Below, piece by piece: positions 11,501 through 23,527 of a stretch of 64,000 nucleotides of DNA. Source of the stretch: Phascolomyces articulosus (Eukaryota; Mucoromycota; Mucoromycetes; Mucorales; Lichtheimiaceae); NCBI GenBank assembly GCA_025677815.1, contig JAIXMP010000019.1:372001-436000 (forward strand). The letters run 5' to 3'. Positions within the stretch are counted from its first letter, which is position 1. The number at the start of each line of letters is the position of its first letter. A model generated the notes under the pieces. That model was not told the origin of the DNA. It searched no databases and saw nothing but the letters and a program-made list of their open reading frames with translations. A program made the translations under genes and the position numbers.

Positions 11501-14058
11501 TGATTCACTTTTTGAATGATCCAAGGAAAAACTTTTCATCCTTATCGTTTATACTCTGTCCCTCATCAGCACAGCTCTAGTCACTATTCCTCCTTTTCAA
11601 ACCTTTTCTTCTTCTTCTATATTATAACTTAACTCTATTATTCTCTTATTGAATAGCGTTATCCATCACTACCAATAGTGCCATAATCATGTTACATTAT
11701 GAGACTAATATGTATACGAAATCTATATGTTATTAAACTATAAAAAAATGTACACCACGTTATCACATTTTTAGTGTAGTTTTTTTTTTTTTTTTAACAT
11801 TCAAATTTCATATTTTTGACAAGAAAAGTAGCATTATAATTGTATCAAAAGCTATTCTTTTCTTAGTACCAATGCTAGTGGAAGTTACAACAGCATTAAC
11901 GACAACACTAATGAATAACAACAGCATGCTCCATAGTGTGCAATGTCTTCCAAAGATAATAGAGAAAACACTTTAATATTGTATATTTCTCGGACAACAA
12001 TCATGTATATAGAAAGGGATTGGGGGTAAAATAGTTAAAGTGCACAAGCTGATGGAGTAGAGAAAAAAAAAAGGTATCATCAAGGAGATATAAGAAGAAG
12101 TCCAGAACATAGTATCATTATAGTGAGATATGATAATTGATGTATTTGATAGCAAATATATATCAATACTTTAACATATGCCATTATTTTCCTGATTTGA
12201 CATGGCTTGCGTGCTGCATTATGTATGAAAGAATAGTTAAAGTATTATATTTCTTCCTCCTCTTCTCCTCTCACTATCTCTGTGTATGTTCAGAATTAGA
12301 GTCTGTTGTACGTGCGTCGTCGTGTATCTCTCATTCTCCCTGCACACCTGTCCCTCTTATTCTTAGGGATTTTTTTTTTCGGGCTATACCGCGGCAATAA
12401 TGTGTATATAATATCATGCAATGCCTCGATATTTTAACTTTAATGCATTTCCCGATTATATAAAAGAAAAAAAAAATTTCTCCTTATATACAAATGTATA
12501 AAATATTTTTCTTCTTCTTCTTCTTCTTCTTTGCTAGCTCTTCTTCTTCCTGTAACTTTAATCATAAAATAGAGAAGAATCCCTTTTATTATTGGGTTGC
12601 TTTACTAGGTCACCATCAACAACCCTTAATTGGGAGTAGTATACAGAAGATGATGTATATAATACGTAACATTTTATACTGCTACTTGAAGAACAGACAG
12701 ACATCGATCGCATCTATTTCTGTGCTTTTATCTGGATCTTGAAAGGGAAAAAAAATAATCACGATAATAACCACATCAATTACCCTCCTAAAATCACCTT
12801 TTGTTCATAACCATTGATATTCTCTTTAAGAGTAAACATAATCTTTAGAATATTTACAATATATTATGTATATCTGTTGTGTGTGCACTATATGCTTATG
12901 TTAATAATAATAATAGTGAGTATAGCAAATCAACCTTCGGATTACGTAAATAGCATCCGAGAAGCTTATTCTTAGATCAACAGTATTTGCAGAAACAGCA
13001 ATTAATCTTTTATTCTATGAACAATTATAGAAAACATAAACTTCATTGTTATCATACTTGTTTTTCTTATTCTCTTTTTCATTGTGTAATGATATAATTA
13101 CGATGAAATAATGATGCTATTTACCTAATGATGAGGCGCAAAAAAAAGGAAAAAATGACGGTGTTTTGCATAATATATACCTATAAAATAACAATAATGG
13201 TTGATAATGGTGACAGGCTCGTTAATTTCATATCTCTTTTTAAAATGATTTCCTCCTATAATATCCCCTTTCCATCCTTTTCTCTCTATATTGTATAACA
13301 AATATTGTAGTGCCCCTATATTTTCAATGACATCTATTTCATTGTTATATATAATAACGATACCAACAGTGAATAATAATTTACTACTTTTATATACATT
13401 ATATAATAATACACTTTCTATCACAGTTTAGTTTTTCTGTTACAAACTAATCATTACTAAAATATAACGCAGTGTTGTTACGTATTAATTTTAATTGTTA
13501 TTCCAACTTTTAAAGATTTATTTCTCTCGCACACACACTTAATAACATATTATATATAGCAGTGTATATTATTACTAGCCAATAATATTATACTCCCAAA
13601 TAAGAAAGCAATAGTTGAAATATGTGTAGTTATCGCGGATCTCATCAGAGTCTATTACTGGAAAAGTATTATTGTATGTAACCATTTCAATTTGAAAATT
13701 TTCCACATGAAAAAAAAAGAGAGATAATACAAACCATCATTCAAATCAATGTTAGTGATCGATCAATAAAATATTGAAGTATTATAAGGCATTATATAAA
13801 TAATATCTACTCCCTTGTTGGAAAGAATGGACTAGATGAAACACAAGCTATTATGACTTGCATGGTTATTCAAAGAAAAAATATTTTTCAGTAGATAATA
13901 TCAGCAAGATCGTTTACGTGGAAAAAGGTTTTTTTTTCTGACATTTCATCATCTTCCTTATGTTAGAATTGTTCAAATCAGACAACTGGTTACACATTCA
14001 ACAATAATAATAATTGAGTTATTTAATATATGATCTATTATTATTTATTATGAGGATT
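8588..14058. other. Long gene-poor AT-rich region
   Basis: About 5.5 kb without a supported gene. The open frames are short and composed of Phe/Leu/Ile/Tyr/Ser from homopolymers and CTT/AAT microsatellites (for example around 10775-10870 and 12500-12535). I searched by eye for tRNA A/B boxes and family motifs and found none. Confidence 0.6.
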
Positions 14059-14718
14059 TGAATACAACAAAAAAATAGAGAAAGCATTCTTCAGGGGAAA
14101 CATTGCAACAAGGGGAGGGATGATGATTACTCACCACATACACTCTCTCTTAAGAATATATGTGGTCTCTCACATTGTCAGAAATTATTTGTTGAAGTGA
14201 TGAAGTATGCCATTAAGTATTGTTACTATTATGGTGGTTGCGAACTAGCTTGCCACATTGATAGTATATGTACAGAAAGAATTCGAACTTAGTCGTCTTT
14301 TGAACACTTCAAGCCAAGGAAGACCAGTACCATCATCTCCATCGGTCTCTGCACGGTCCCAAGGACCTTTGATGTATATTTAAGCTATATTTCATGCACA
14401 CGTTAAACTGTGTTATTAATCTGTTAATGTTTTTTATAGGTCAACTGGATTTTCAGACGAACAAACGAAGTAAGTTACATCTAAAAGAACATCTCTCCCA
14501 TAATATTGCTAATTTTTACATATTTTTTTAATAATTACCAACCAACTGCGACTATTTCCTTCTCGCAACCTTCTTCTTCCAATCCTTCCAATGCCACATC
14601 TTTTTCCATTCCTTCTTCATCCACTCCTTCTACTGGGCCTCAAGCCAAACAAAAGCGGAAGACACCCCAACAAGCATTTCTGGTTTCGACTCGAGCTCGC
14701 AACCAGAGCAATAACTAA
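14059..14718 (+). pseudogene. Degenerate coding relic, family unknown
   Basis: A chain of coding-like open frames that do not join cleanly. Frame one is open from 14059 to a stop at 14290-14292 (77 codons, Cys-rich: CYYYGGCELACH near its end). A second frame is open through about 14279-14375 with protein-like composition (TSSQGRPVPSSPSVSARSQG). A GTATAT donor after 14369 and a TATAG acceptor near 14440 would join it in phase to STGFSDEQT, which ends at a good GTAAGT donor. The next stretch, to the stop at 14716-14718, reads as a Ser/Pro/Thr-rich tail ending in basic KQKRKTPQQ, but there is no AG acceptor close before it. I read this as a gene that has lost its splice or frame integrity. Chance open frames remain possible. 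Confidence 0.35.
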
Positions 14719-14778
14719 TAAATAGTGGTTAATAAATAAAATAAATGATTTCTATATAATAAAACGAAGTAATATTTA

Positions 14779-15042
14779 TTAGACTATTAAAAGAAATGTC
14801 GTTGAATGTTTGGGTGCACCATTTACCAAAAAAAAAAAAGTAATAATAATAATAACTCTCTGCACCGGTCTTAAAAAGTTACGTTCTGATTGCTCTGGTA
14901 GTTCTTGTTCTCTGATTCTTTCCCATGGTGAAGTATCAGTATAATAACCAGGTACTTTGATTTTGACGTTAGTCAAATAGTACCCTTTGATGATGCTTTG
15001 GACACCGGCACATCCGTCTGGAATATCAATGGTGTGAATCAT
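14779..15042 (-). CDS. Unrecognised ORF with conserved-looking N-terminal 60 residues
   Basis: The frame starts MIHTIDIPDG and continues with GYYTDTSPWERIREQ and FLRPVQR. Residue mix and codon use are far more protein-like than the surrounding DNA up to about 14860. After that it becomes simple-sequence (poly-Ile, poly-Phe), so the true gene may splice or end there. It could be an exon of a broken gene or a transposon fragment. It is convergent with the plus-strand relic that ends at 14718. I cannot name a family. Confidence 0.35.
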   Translation of the reverse strand: MIHTIDIPDGCAGVQSIIKGYYLTNVKIKVPGYYTDTSPWERIREQELPEQSERNFLRPVQRVIIIITFFFLVNGAPKHSTTFLLIV

Positions 15043-15642
15043 TGTAATAATATTATTGATTATGGGAAAAGAAGAGAGGAGAGCGATATTATTTCTTTAA
15101 GTGCATATTTAAATATCGATGCAAATCCAACAAAAAATGCTCATCAAAACACAGATGTGTTTTGTTTATTAAGAAGTACGAGGGGATATACGTATGAATC
15201 TCATAATAATCAGCATCAACATAAAGATAGAGATATTATATATTACACAAATGTACTTTTACTTTATCATTTTTGTAAAAGTATTTATAATATTTAAATA
15301 AGGAGGGGGTTTAGTATGATATATCGCTTTACAAAATGGTGTATTATATATGATGATCTGCAAGTTGGTAAACAAGAAAGAATGTTATTATGTAAAGAGT
15401 GATATATCAACTACAGAAATAAATATGATATTTCAATTTGAAGATTTTTCATCACTGTGGTGAAATAATTACAAAAGCATACACTGCATCAAACTATGTA
15501 CGCATATTATAAAAACATTTGAAAGTTTATTATAAGAAATAACTAATAATCAATGGATTACTACTTCAACATTTGTTATTAATAAGGGATCACCATGATA
15601 CAAAAGGTCATCTTGAATTAATAGTGTCGTTCAATTAGTTTC
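15043..15642. other. Intergenic, nothing recognised
   Basis: AT-rich. A plus-strand frame across 14998-15297 overlaps the minus-strand ORF and looks like a shadow. The right end is the 3' flank of the metallothionein gene. Confidence 0.5.
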
Positions 15643-15880
15643 CTATTTTGCGCCACTTGAACAAACGCAGTTACTATCACAGCTACATCCTCCCCTATTA
15701 TAAAGAAAAAATATGTATTTTCATAGTGTCATTACTGGTTCTGAAATAATAATAATAGCAACAGAATACAACTTACGCTGAACATCCACAAGTATTGATA
15801 CAGTTACATGTTTCCGTTGTACATTGACATTGGTTAGTTTGGCATTTGCATTCCGCAGCACAACAAGTGGGTTTTTCCAT
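15643..15880 (-). CDS. Metallothionein (51 aa, 14 cysteines)
   Basis: Small metal-binding protein that would chelate Cu, Zn or Cd through thiolates in the cytosol. Two exons: 15777-15880 and 15643-15694, joined by an 82-nt intron with GTAAGT donor and AATAG acceptor, giving 51 residues. Cysteines are at 6, 7, 11, 13, 18, 20, 25, 27, 31, 33, 38, 40, 44 and 46: one CC pair and six C-x-C motifs, with no aromatic residues and no His. The start ATG is the first of the frame and begins MEKPTCC. A TATA box lies about 80-90 nt upstream and two palindromes lie further up. The gene is too short for ordinary ORF cut-offs, and the opposite strand carries a longer chance frame. Cys density and the spliced frame make this a confident call; metal preference cannot be read from the sequence. 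Confidence 0.9.
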
Positions 15881-15958
15881 GTTAGAACGGTTATTGAAGG
15901 AGGAAAAGTTGAAGAAAAAGAAAGCTACAGCTTATTGGAAATTTATAAAGATGTGTTA

Positions 15959-15968
15959 CTTTTATATA
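15959..15968 (-). promoter_or_regulatory. TATA box of the metallothionein gene
   Basis: Minus-strand TATATAAAAG, about 80-90 nt upstream of the metallothionein ATG and in the right orientation. The position fits a core promoter with a short leader. Confidence 0.55.
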
Positions 15969-16118
15969 TGTCCATTGATACGTGCGTGAGATTTTTTTAC
16001 ATTGCCTTTGTTTTAAACATGTGGTATTTTACATTTATATCATGTACATTTTTATGCAAATAGAAGTCGCAACAAGCCAATTGTTTTTATTGATTTTATT
16101 TATTCTTGTCAACGAGCA

Positions 16119-16131
16119 CTCCGAGTCTCGG
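16119..16131. promoter_or_regulatory. Palindrome CTCCGAGTCTCGG (proximal copy)
   Basis: Contains the near-perfect palindrome CCGAG-T-CTCGG, about 240 nt upstream of the metallothionein ATG. The reverse complement of these 13 bases occurs again at 16251-16263. It is GC-rich within AT-rich DNA. A metal-responsive factor site is my inference. Confidence 0.5.
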
Positions 16132-16250
16132 ATATCCCCCCCTTTTTTTCATGATTCCGCATGAAAATAATACCAATGTGAACCACACATACACACGTTT
16201 TTTTTTGTATAGACCCAAAAAAAAAAGAAGAGTATGCTAACAAGACCCTC

Positions 16251-16263
16251 CCGAGACTCGGAG
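16251..16263. promoter_or_regulatory. Palindrome CCGAGACTCGGAG (distal copy)
   Basis: Exact reverse complement of 16119-16131, about 370 nt upstream of the metallothionein ATG. The two could bind one dimeric regulator each or form the arms of a large inverted repeat. Confidence 0.5.
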
Positions 16264-16567
16264 GAGCGTCTATCTAATTTGATCCTATGTAGAATGAGTG
16301 CCCATTCCTTATTAATAAAATATAAAAATCTAAGTCATATTTATACTTGATATATTTCCTCAAACACATAATGTTTAATCCCCAACCTTTTATATTATAT
16401 CAATAGTAGATGGATAAAATAATTTATTGAATATGTGTTAATAAAAAAACACAAAGGTGAAGGAAAGAGGATACCAATAGTAATGAATTGAACCAGCCTA
16501 AATTCATAACAGAAGCAAAAATACAATAAAAGATCAACAATAGTCATAAAGTAGTGTCGTAGAAGAT

Positions 16568-18749
16568 TTATTGTTGTTGTAGTTGAAGTCTTTGGCGTCT
16601 CTCATTGAGTTGTGCCATGTACAAACTTGGAGGATTCACTTTGTTATCTGGTGATTCTTCCCAACCCCATTCATGTCCAGCCACGCGAGCCTTGCCTCGT
16701 TTAGATGTACTTCCAACTATACATCGGTTCATAAATTAGCCAAGCCGTTTTAAATAATCAAGTAATATTATCGCCAACCATATATCCATAGTAAATAAAA
16801 ATAAATCATACTCAAAAAGTTTTGTGCCGTAGGTGGGTTTTGAACAATCACGCCTGCATGAGCTACCGTATTCCATACAACAGAGTTGGCACCCGACCAG
16901 CCATGACCAGAGCCAGCATCATATCGATCTTGGATAATCATTAGACCTTCGATATTACAATCTATATTTTGTTTTTTAATAAAAAAAAATGTGTCATTAG
17001 GATGAGTTTCCAAGAAAATATATTATTTTTAAAAAGAGGGGATACAAATACTTACTGTCATAAAGTTGACCAGTTGCTATATTCATATAATAGAATAATT
17101 GATGGAAAATTTAGTACGGTATAATTTCACATCACACCACACACATATTTCACCATTCTTTATATAAAAAAAAGACTTACACCACTTCATATGAGGTCCA
17201 ACATCACCATTCTTTGCAACACAAGAGCTTTGATATACAACATTAGGGCCAGGAACACGTCCCTTGTAAGAATAAGAATGGAAATTATATTCGGCATGAC
17301 ATCGATCGACAAGAATCAATTGACCTGATAGTTCAAAAGCAAATTGACCGGTCAATGGTAAAGGCTTTCGTTTATCTTGAGCAGGTGGTTGTGGGAATGT
17401 ATGATGACATTCCTATTTTTTCGGCATATTAGCAATCAAAGTAATGTACTCTATTAAATATATACCACTTTCAATCCCAAATGATATTTTACATAGCAAC
17501 TTACCTGTAAAGTGATTGCTACCGTGTTTGTTCCTAATCTTGCAAAATTACGCCACCAAACAGAACGTACACGACGAATCCAACAATTTTCAGCACTATC
17601 CATAGCTACCATCAAATGATCAAACATTTCATCCGCAAATCGATAATCTTTGACTGGTTTCTTTTGAGACTTCATCATTTCATCTGGACCACGATCCTTA
17701 TTTTGTGGGAATTGACACTCGAAAAATTGTAGTCCAACATGCTGGACGCGTTTATTTTCATATTTCGTCACGAATCCACTTCCATAATCTTTGGCAAGGC
17801 TGGCCGTCAAGGGTTCATTTAAAATCAACGTTTTTCCATCTGGTTGAATAGCTGCTACTCGACGATGGTGTTCAAACCGTCCTGCTTTCCATCCATTATT
17901 TTTATCCATATTCCCCTTTGGATGGATAACATCCATCCCCACTGCTTTAATCCATGCATCATTAAAGGCAACACCTATCATGATCGTATCACCTACTTTA
18001 AAATGATTCTTGTCACGTACAGTAATCGCGTTTCCTCCCACAGGGATATATTCATTCAAAACAGGGACGCGTTTGGTATAAGCATTGGCTTCCCCGACAA
18101 TCTTGAAAAGACATTTGGTGGTCAATGGATTACTAGTACCAACAAGGACTGTACCACCTGAAGGATCACCTTGCAAGATAACACCAGACACTCGGAATTC
18201 CAATGGTTGGGAAAAATAATAATAGCCTCGGCTCAGCTGAAGTGCACCACGGAAAGGTGAACCTGGTTGAAGAACAGGCATGGTCCCGAGTTGGTCAAGC
18301 GCTTGTTGGACACGAACAGAATCATCTTGGCCGGAAGGATCCAATGACATGACGACAGAAATACCTTCAGGTAAATCATTCCAACCTTCATGATAGCCTG
18401 CCGAAGAAAAGTCAAGTATACGATCGCCTTTGTCATTGTAAGGTGGGTAAACAAGTTTACCATCAGGACCAGGATAAACTACACGGGAATACGGGGCATT
18501 GTCATAATGCTGTTGTTGTTGTTGTTGTTGGTGTTGTTGGTGTTGTGCTGCATTACCAGGATAAGAGGAAGTGGGTATAGTTGGTTGCTGTCCATGATGA
18601 CCAGCATGTTGTTGTTGTTGTTGTTGTAAATGGTTGTTGACTTCAACATTAAGCTGTTCAAAAGCTTGGACTGTTGTTTTTAGAAATTTGTGAAAACCTC
18701 CCATGAAAAGTAAATTTATAACAAAAAGGAAACAAATAAAAATATCCAA
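16568..18749 (-). CDS. Right-handed beta-helix protein (pectate-lyase-fold-like)
   Basis: Five exons: 17505-18749, 17181-17412, 17056-17076 (21 nt), 16812-16961, 16568-16716. They sum to 1797 nt, 598 residues. After an N-terminal segment rich in Gln/His runs (about residues 45-80), the protein enters a conserved region starting near RILDFSSAGYHEG, continuing with a QALDQL...LSRGYYYFSQPLEF segment and repeated hydrophobic beta turns (GVILQGD, NCWIRRVRSVWWRNF, RVQHVGLQFF). That pattern matches bacterial and fungal beta-helix proteins of the pectate lyase superfamily. The substrate is unknown. The first 16 residues are hydrophobic, but an internal Met at 16 (MGGFHKFLK) is an equally good start giving 583 residues, so secretion is uncertain. 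The C-terminus after the helix is basic and Gln-rich. It may be a structural or carbohydrate-active protein. Confidence 0.8.
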
Positions 18750-19653
18750 CAGCTTGATATTATTTTATTTATATTTATAAGATTATTAGTCTAGTTAGTC
18801 TAGAAGAAAAGAAGAGTATCTCTTTCGGGTGCCTTTTTTCCGGGTCTTCTATAGTAGTCCCGATACCATGATGATATAATTTGATATGTTTCATGAATAT
18901 GTCGTTTATTTGAAAGGGTGTTCATCATAGTCTACACAGTTATCAAATCTTGTAAAAAAAAAAAAAAGAGGGTAAAAACCTTCTTGGTTCCTTATCCTAT
19001 TATTTTTTTTTCTGCATAATAAACCTTAAATATTAATGTTTGTAACACCAGTTCCGATAGTAAATACTGGACTTGTTGCCAAAGAAGCTTTTCACAGGGA
19101 TAACATACGCATTCATTTTCTTTGTCGAAAGGACATTATTATATGTACATACAAACAATAGCTACCGGAACAAAACCGATGGAAAATATGATAAATAAAC
19201 CTATTGTAATAATGTATTACAAGTCCTCTTATTCCTTCATCTCAGATATCTTTTTTTTTTCGCCTAAAAATAATAAATTATGTGGCAAGCGGGACTGATC
19301 AGATGGCATATAGAGAATAATTCTAGTGAACGATACAAGTAACATTATTCACTTACCAGTAAATATTTTTGTTATTTGTTGAAGATAGACATGGATTTTT
19401 TTCATAATTCTCCAAGTCGCTATATATGGGTATTTCGGTGGATGTATATTAGTTTTTACAATGATGACATTAGTAGCTGGCTATTCAAAATGAGGAGGAT
19501 GTCAGTTGAGTTACCAAATAAGAAATTAAATATGAGGCAAAAAAACCTTGGCCCCGCTGAATAAAAGGCTTCTTTTTCTTCTATAATATAGCCTTTTTCT
19601 TTTTTTTACATTTTTTTTAAAAAAAAAAGAATAAAAAATAAACTTACCCTATT
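18750..19653. other. Divergent promoter region
   Basis: Lies between the 5' ends of the beta-helix gene (-) and VPS52 (+), so it must contain both promoters. Pyrimidine-rich tracts and long T runs lie just before the VPS52 ATG. No other feature is supported. Confidence 0.55.
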
Positions 19654-22600
19654 ATGGACGCTGCCGGCAGCACCGCTAAAACCATCAATAACCAGAGTAC
19701 TGAGGAATTACGAAGGAGTATCGATAAAGCATTACCATCAGTTCCATCGTCCGACGAAAATTTAAACAAAACTACAGCTACCAACAATAATGATATTAAT
19801 ACAGATGATTCCGACGACGACAAACCCTTAAGACCTGCAGAAGGAACATCAACAACAACGTTGAAAGAATTGGATTGGTTATTAGAAGACGATGCATCAT
19901 CAAATAAGGTTAGAGCAAGGGGGGAAGGCGGAGGGAAAGAGAAGGGAAAACCTAGAGATCTTTTGGGATTTTGATAATGTCAAAAAAAAAGTACATTACT
20001 TGGAGCTTTTTATTATTATTATATATAAATTATTATTATTATTATTATTTTTGTTTATGTTTATACAAAGAAATTGGATATGGGCCTTTTTATTGTGTGG
20101 AATTGGATGTTAAATAATATTACTAAATAGGAAAACGCGTCTTTGGATGATGATTTCTTGGATAATGATTTTGATCAAATAACATTTGATGAAGTGGATG
20201 GTATATATTTAATTGTTGATTGGGTAGAATGGATGGGGGTGGGGAAATAGAGTGTATATAAACTTATCCCATGATCTTATTTAATTCTATCAGATCGTAT
20301 CTCGGCTTTTCAAGAAGATGAATTTGTTCGACAAGCTTTAGAAAATGGAATGGATTTACGTGAATATGCATTACAAATTGAACAAGAACGAGAAGAAGTG
20401 CAAAGAGATCTTGAAAATGACTGTAAGGAAATTGATTTAAATAGAGAATGGATAGGATAATATCGAGGAGACGGAGGAAAATGTTAAACCATCTTTATGC
20501 ATTTTAATATTTTAGATGTTCAACAAATTCGGTCGTTCGTTGACTTGCACTCCGAAATCCAGGTACCATAAAAAATTCCTTCATCCAAAACGTAAAGCAT
20601 TTTTCTTCTAATCCATATATACATATTAACGACTATCTTTTCTTTTTATAATTTATATATATAGAGTTGTGATGAAGTCCTTGGAAGGATGGAGGAATTA
20701 TTAAGTGTGTTTCAAAGTGACTTGGGAAATATTAGTGGAGAAATCAAGAATTTACAGGAACGATCTTCACGTATGAGTGTCAAATTACGGAATCGAAAGG
20801 TAAAAATATACAAATGTTTATTTGAAATAGCATAAGCTGACCAAGATGTCATTTACAAAATTTTAGGGTGTTGAAACTAAATTGGGTAAAGCATTACAAG
20901 GGATGGTCATTCCTCCTTATAGTATCAAGTAAGTATTATCTATCATTATTACTATTATTACCAATGAATATACGGAACATGCTTTTTTTTTCACGGGAAA
21001 GGAAAGAACTAAAATATGACATGGTGAAATATATATGGATTTAAAAAAGAAAGATTACTGAAGGTGAGGTGGATGAAGTGTGGCTTCAATATCTATTGGC
21101 AATCAACCGACAAATGCGATTTGTCAAAGCAAACCAGAACAAACCTATCAAGGCACTTCGTAATGTGGGTCCTGAATTAGAAAAATTAAGACTGAAAGCA
21201 GCCAGTACAATCCGTGATTTCTTTATTGAACGTATCAATGCATTGCTGGTACCTAATACCAATGTTCAAATCATGCAACAATCCGTCTTTTTGAAATACA
21301 AGGAACTTCATCAGTTTGTCATTGAACGCCATCATGATGCCGCCACTGAAATTCGACAAACTTATGTGAATGCCCTTAAATGGTATTTCCATAATCATTT
21401 TGAACGATATAGTAAAGGATTATCTAAACTTCAGGTAAGATAAAGAGGGAATGGGTTGTTTGTCAAACAAAGAAAAAGCAGAGTCAGATTGGATGGATGT
21501 ATCTTTAGTCACTTTTGCTAATTTTAATTTTCTGGATGATTAGACCATCACAGCAGACAAGACAGACTTGATTGGTGTCGAGGAACATGGTCGAAAAGGT
21601 ATATTTAACCGGAATCAAAGTAGAGAAAAAATTGGATCAGATATATCAATACAGGAAGGGATATTGATATACAATCCATATAAAAATAGGTCTTTTTGGT
21701 AGTAGCAAGGTTGCATTAAAAGACAAAACAAATGTTTTTGCTCTTGGAGATCGTATTGATGCATTGAAAATGCAAGAGCAGGGGGTTATTCTTGTACATG
21801 TTGCAGAAGATAAAGATCAGGTAAAATCAAACATTAGATTTTTATTCTTTATAGTATATGCTGTATATATTGAGGGAAATGTAATAGATAAACTCATCTT
21901 TTTTTTTTTATAAAAATAGAAATTCCAATTTGAACAATTGTTTCGAAGTTTCAATTTAACACTTATTGACAATGCTAGTTCTGAATACCTTTTTATTTAC
22001 GAATTTTTCTCGTCCAGAGATGCTAAAAAATCGGCTGATACAGTGAAATCAGTATTCCAACAAATATTTGAACCAACCGAAAAAGTTGGTCAGGTATATA
22101 TATCAAAAATAGGATTGCTGTTTTTTCTCCCCTTTTTAAATGGCAATGAGGGTTTATTAAGAAAGAATGCATAGCACTGATAAATTTATTTTACTTCATT
22201 CTAGATATTTACCAAAGCTTATATCGAGAACTCATACGATGCTGTCGGTATACTTTTATGTATTCGAATCAATACTCAACTTGCATTAGAACTACAACGT
22301 AGACGTGTACCTGCTTTGGAAGGATATACCAATCTCACCAATATGACATTATGGCCAAGGTTTCAGCATGTCATGACACTTCATGTGGAAAGTTTGAAAC
22401 GCATGGCAGCAACGAAATCAGTTATCAGCGCTGTCAAAGATATCCATCCTCACTATGTAAGTTCTTTTATACATAACCATTATCAGTTTAGGGAGGACAA
22501 GAATTGCTACGATCAGTAAACAAGAGGAGTAAACTAATACTGATTACATCCACCTTTGCGTTGTTTTTAGATCACACGTCGTTATGCTGAATTTGCAGCA

Positions 22601-23527
22601 TCATTATTAGTACTGAACGAAGGATACGATGATGCAATTCTTATCAATAGGTAATTGGATTGTGGACAATGAGCATCTGGGATAACATAAATAGGAAGAA
22701 GGATGGAATAGTTTATGGTGACTAATGATGACTATTTTCAGTGTTCAAAAAATGAGAAACGAGTTTGAAGGGTTATTAGCAAGAATGTCGAACGAATTTT
22801 CAGAACCTACTCGACGAATAGCATTTTTGATAAATAACTATGATGTCATTGTATCTGTATTCCAGGTAAGTTCTTTTTATTACTTCTTACTTTGACGATG
22901 ATGATGATGATGATGTTGGGAATTACTCTAACAGCTGGGTTATGTTATTTTTGGGTGAATTTATAGGAAGCACATAATCGAGCACTTGAAAGTGAACTAG
23001 AGCATGTACGACAATTATTATCGATTCATACTGGTGCCTTTGTGGATGAACAATTAAAACCTTATTTCGGTAGTATGGTGGATTGTGTGAAACGTTCAGA
23101 CCAATCCAAAAGTATGGCACAACCAGAAAAAGGTAAAAAAAAAAAAAAAAAAGGTTACTCAGTAAATATGTGGGAAGATAGGTTGGGTGCATTGATATAT
23201 TGAATCTACCTATATATCTCCATCGAAAGAAATGAAAAGGAGAGAAAAGCTCATTGCCATTTTAAAATTATAGGAGAATTACAACGGATATCACATGAAT
23301 TTGCACAAACATGGCGACAAAGTTTGACATCTATCAATGCCTCCGTCATACAATACTTTTCCAATTTTAAAAATGGGACGACTGTGTTACACGCAGTCTT
23401 GGGTCAACTCATTGTGTATTATACCAAATTTTTAGATATTCTTGAACAACGTAATATTGGTGGTGTTCAACCTGTTGGTGTTCAAACCGTTATGGTAGAA
23501 ATAAAAAAGTTCAGAAGTACTTTTTAA
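19654..23527 (+). CDS. VPS52: Vps52, GARP/EARP tethering complex subunit
   Basis: Subunit of the GARP (and EARP) complex, which tethers endosome-derived vesicles at the trans-Golgi network. Fifteen exons: 19654-19908, 20131-20200, 20294-20422, 20516-20562, 20665-20799, 20867-20928, 21050-21434, 21544-21598, 21690-21820, 21920-22093, 22205-22456, 22571-22650, 22742-22865, 22967-23132, 23274-23527. Total 2319 nt, 772 residues, in the normal range for the family. The N-terminus is acidic and disordered. Next come heptad-rich coiled coils (SCDEVLGRMEELLSVFQSDL; LQERSSRMSVKLRNRK) and the family-typical block PPYSIKKITEGEVDEVWLQY with YVNALKWYFHNHFERY. The C-terminal half contains GYTNLTNMTLWPRFQHV and a final alpha-helical domain ending near the stop. 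The exon 7 acceptor was chosen (AAAAAAG at 21049) because it restores frame. No break was seen. Confidence 0.94.

Larger units (their letters stand above)
15881..16567. other. Metallothionein upstream region and 3' flank of beta-helix gene
   Basis: The left half serves as the promoter of the minus-strand metallothionein gene (TATA box and two palindromes listed separately). From about 16300 on it is plain AT-rich DNA leading to the stop codon of the beta-helix gene. Confidence 0.6.

Noticed and set aside
14250..14310. tRNA-like B box (GTTCGAATTC on the minus strand)
   Set aside because: No A box, no acceptor stem pairing and no cloverleaf could be drawn.
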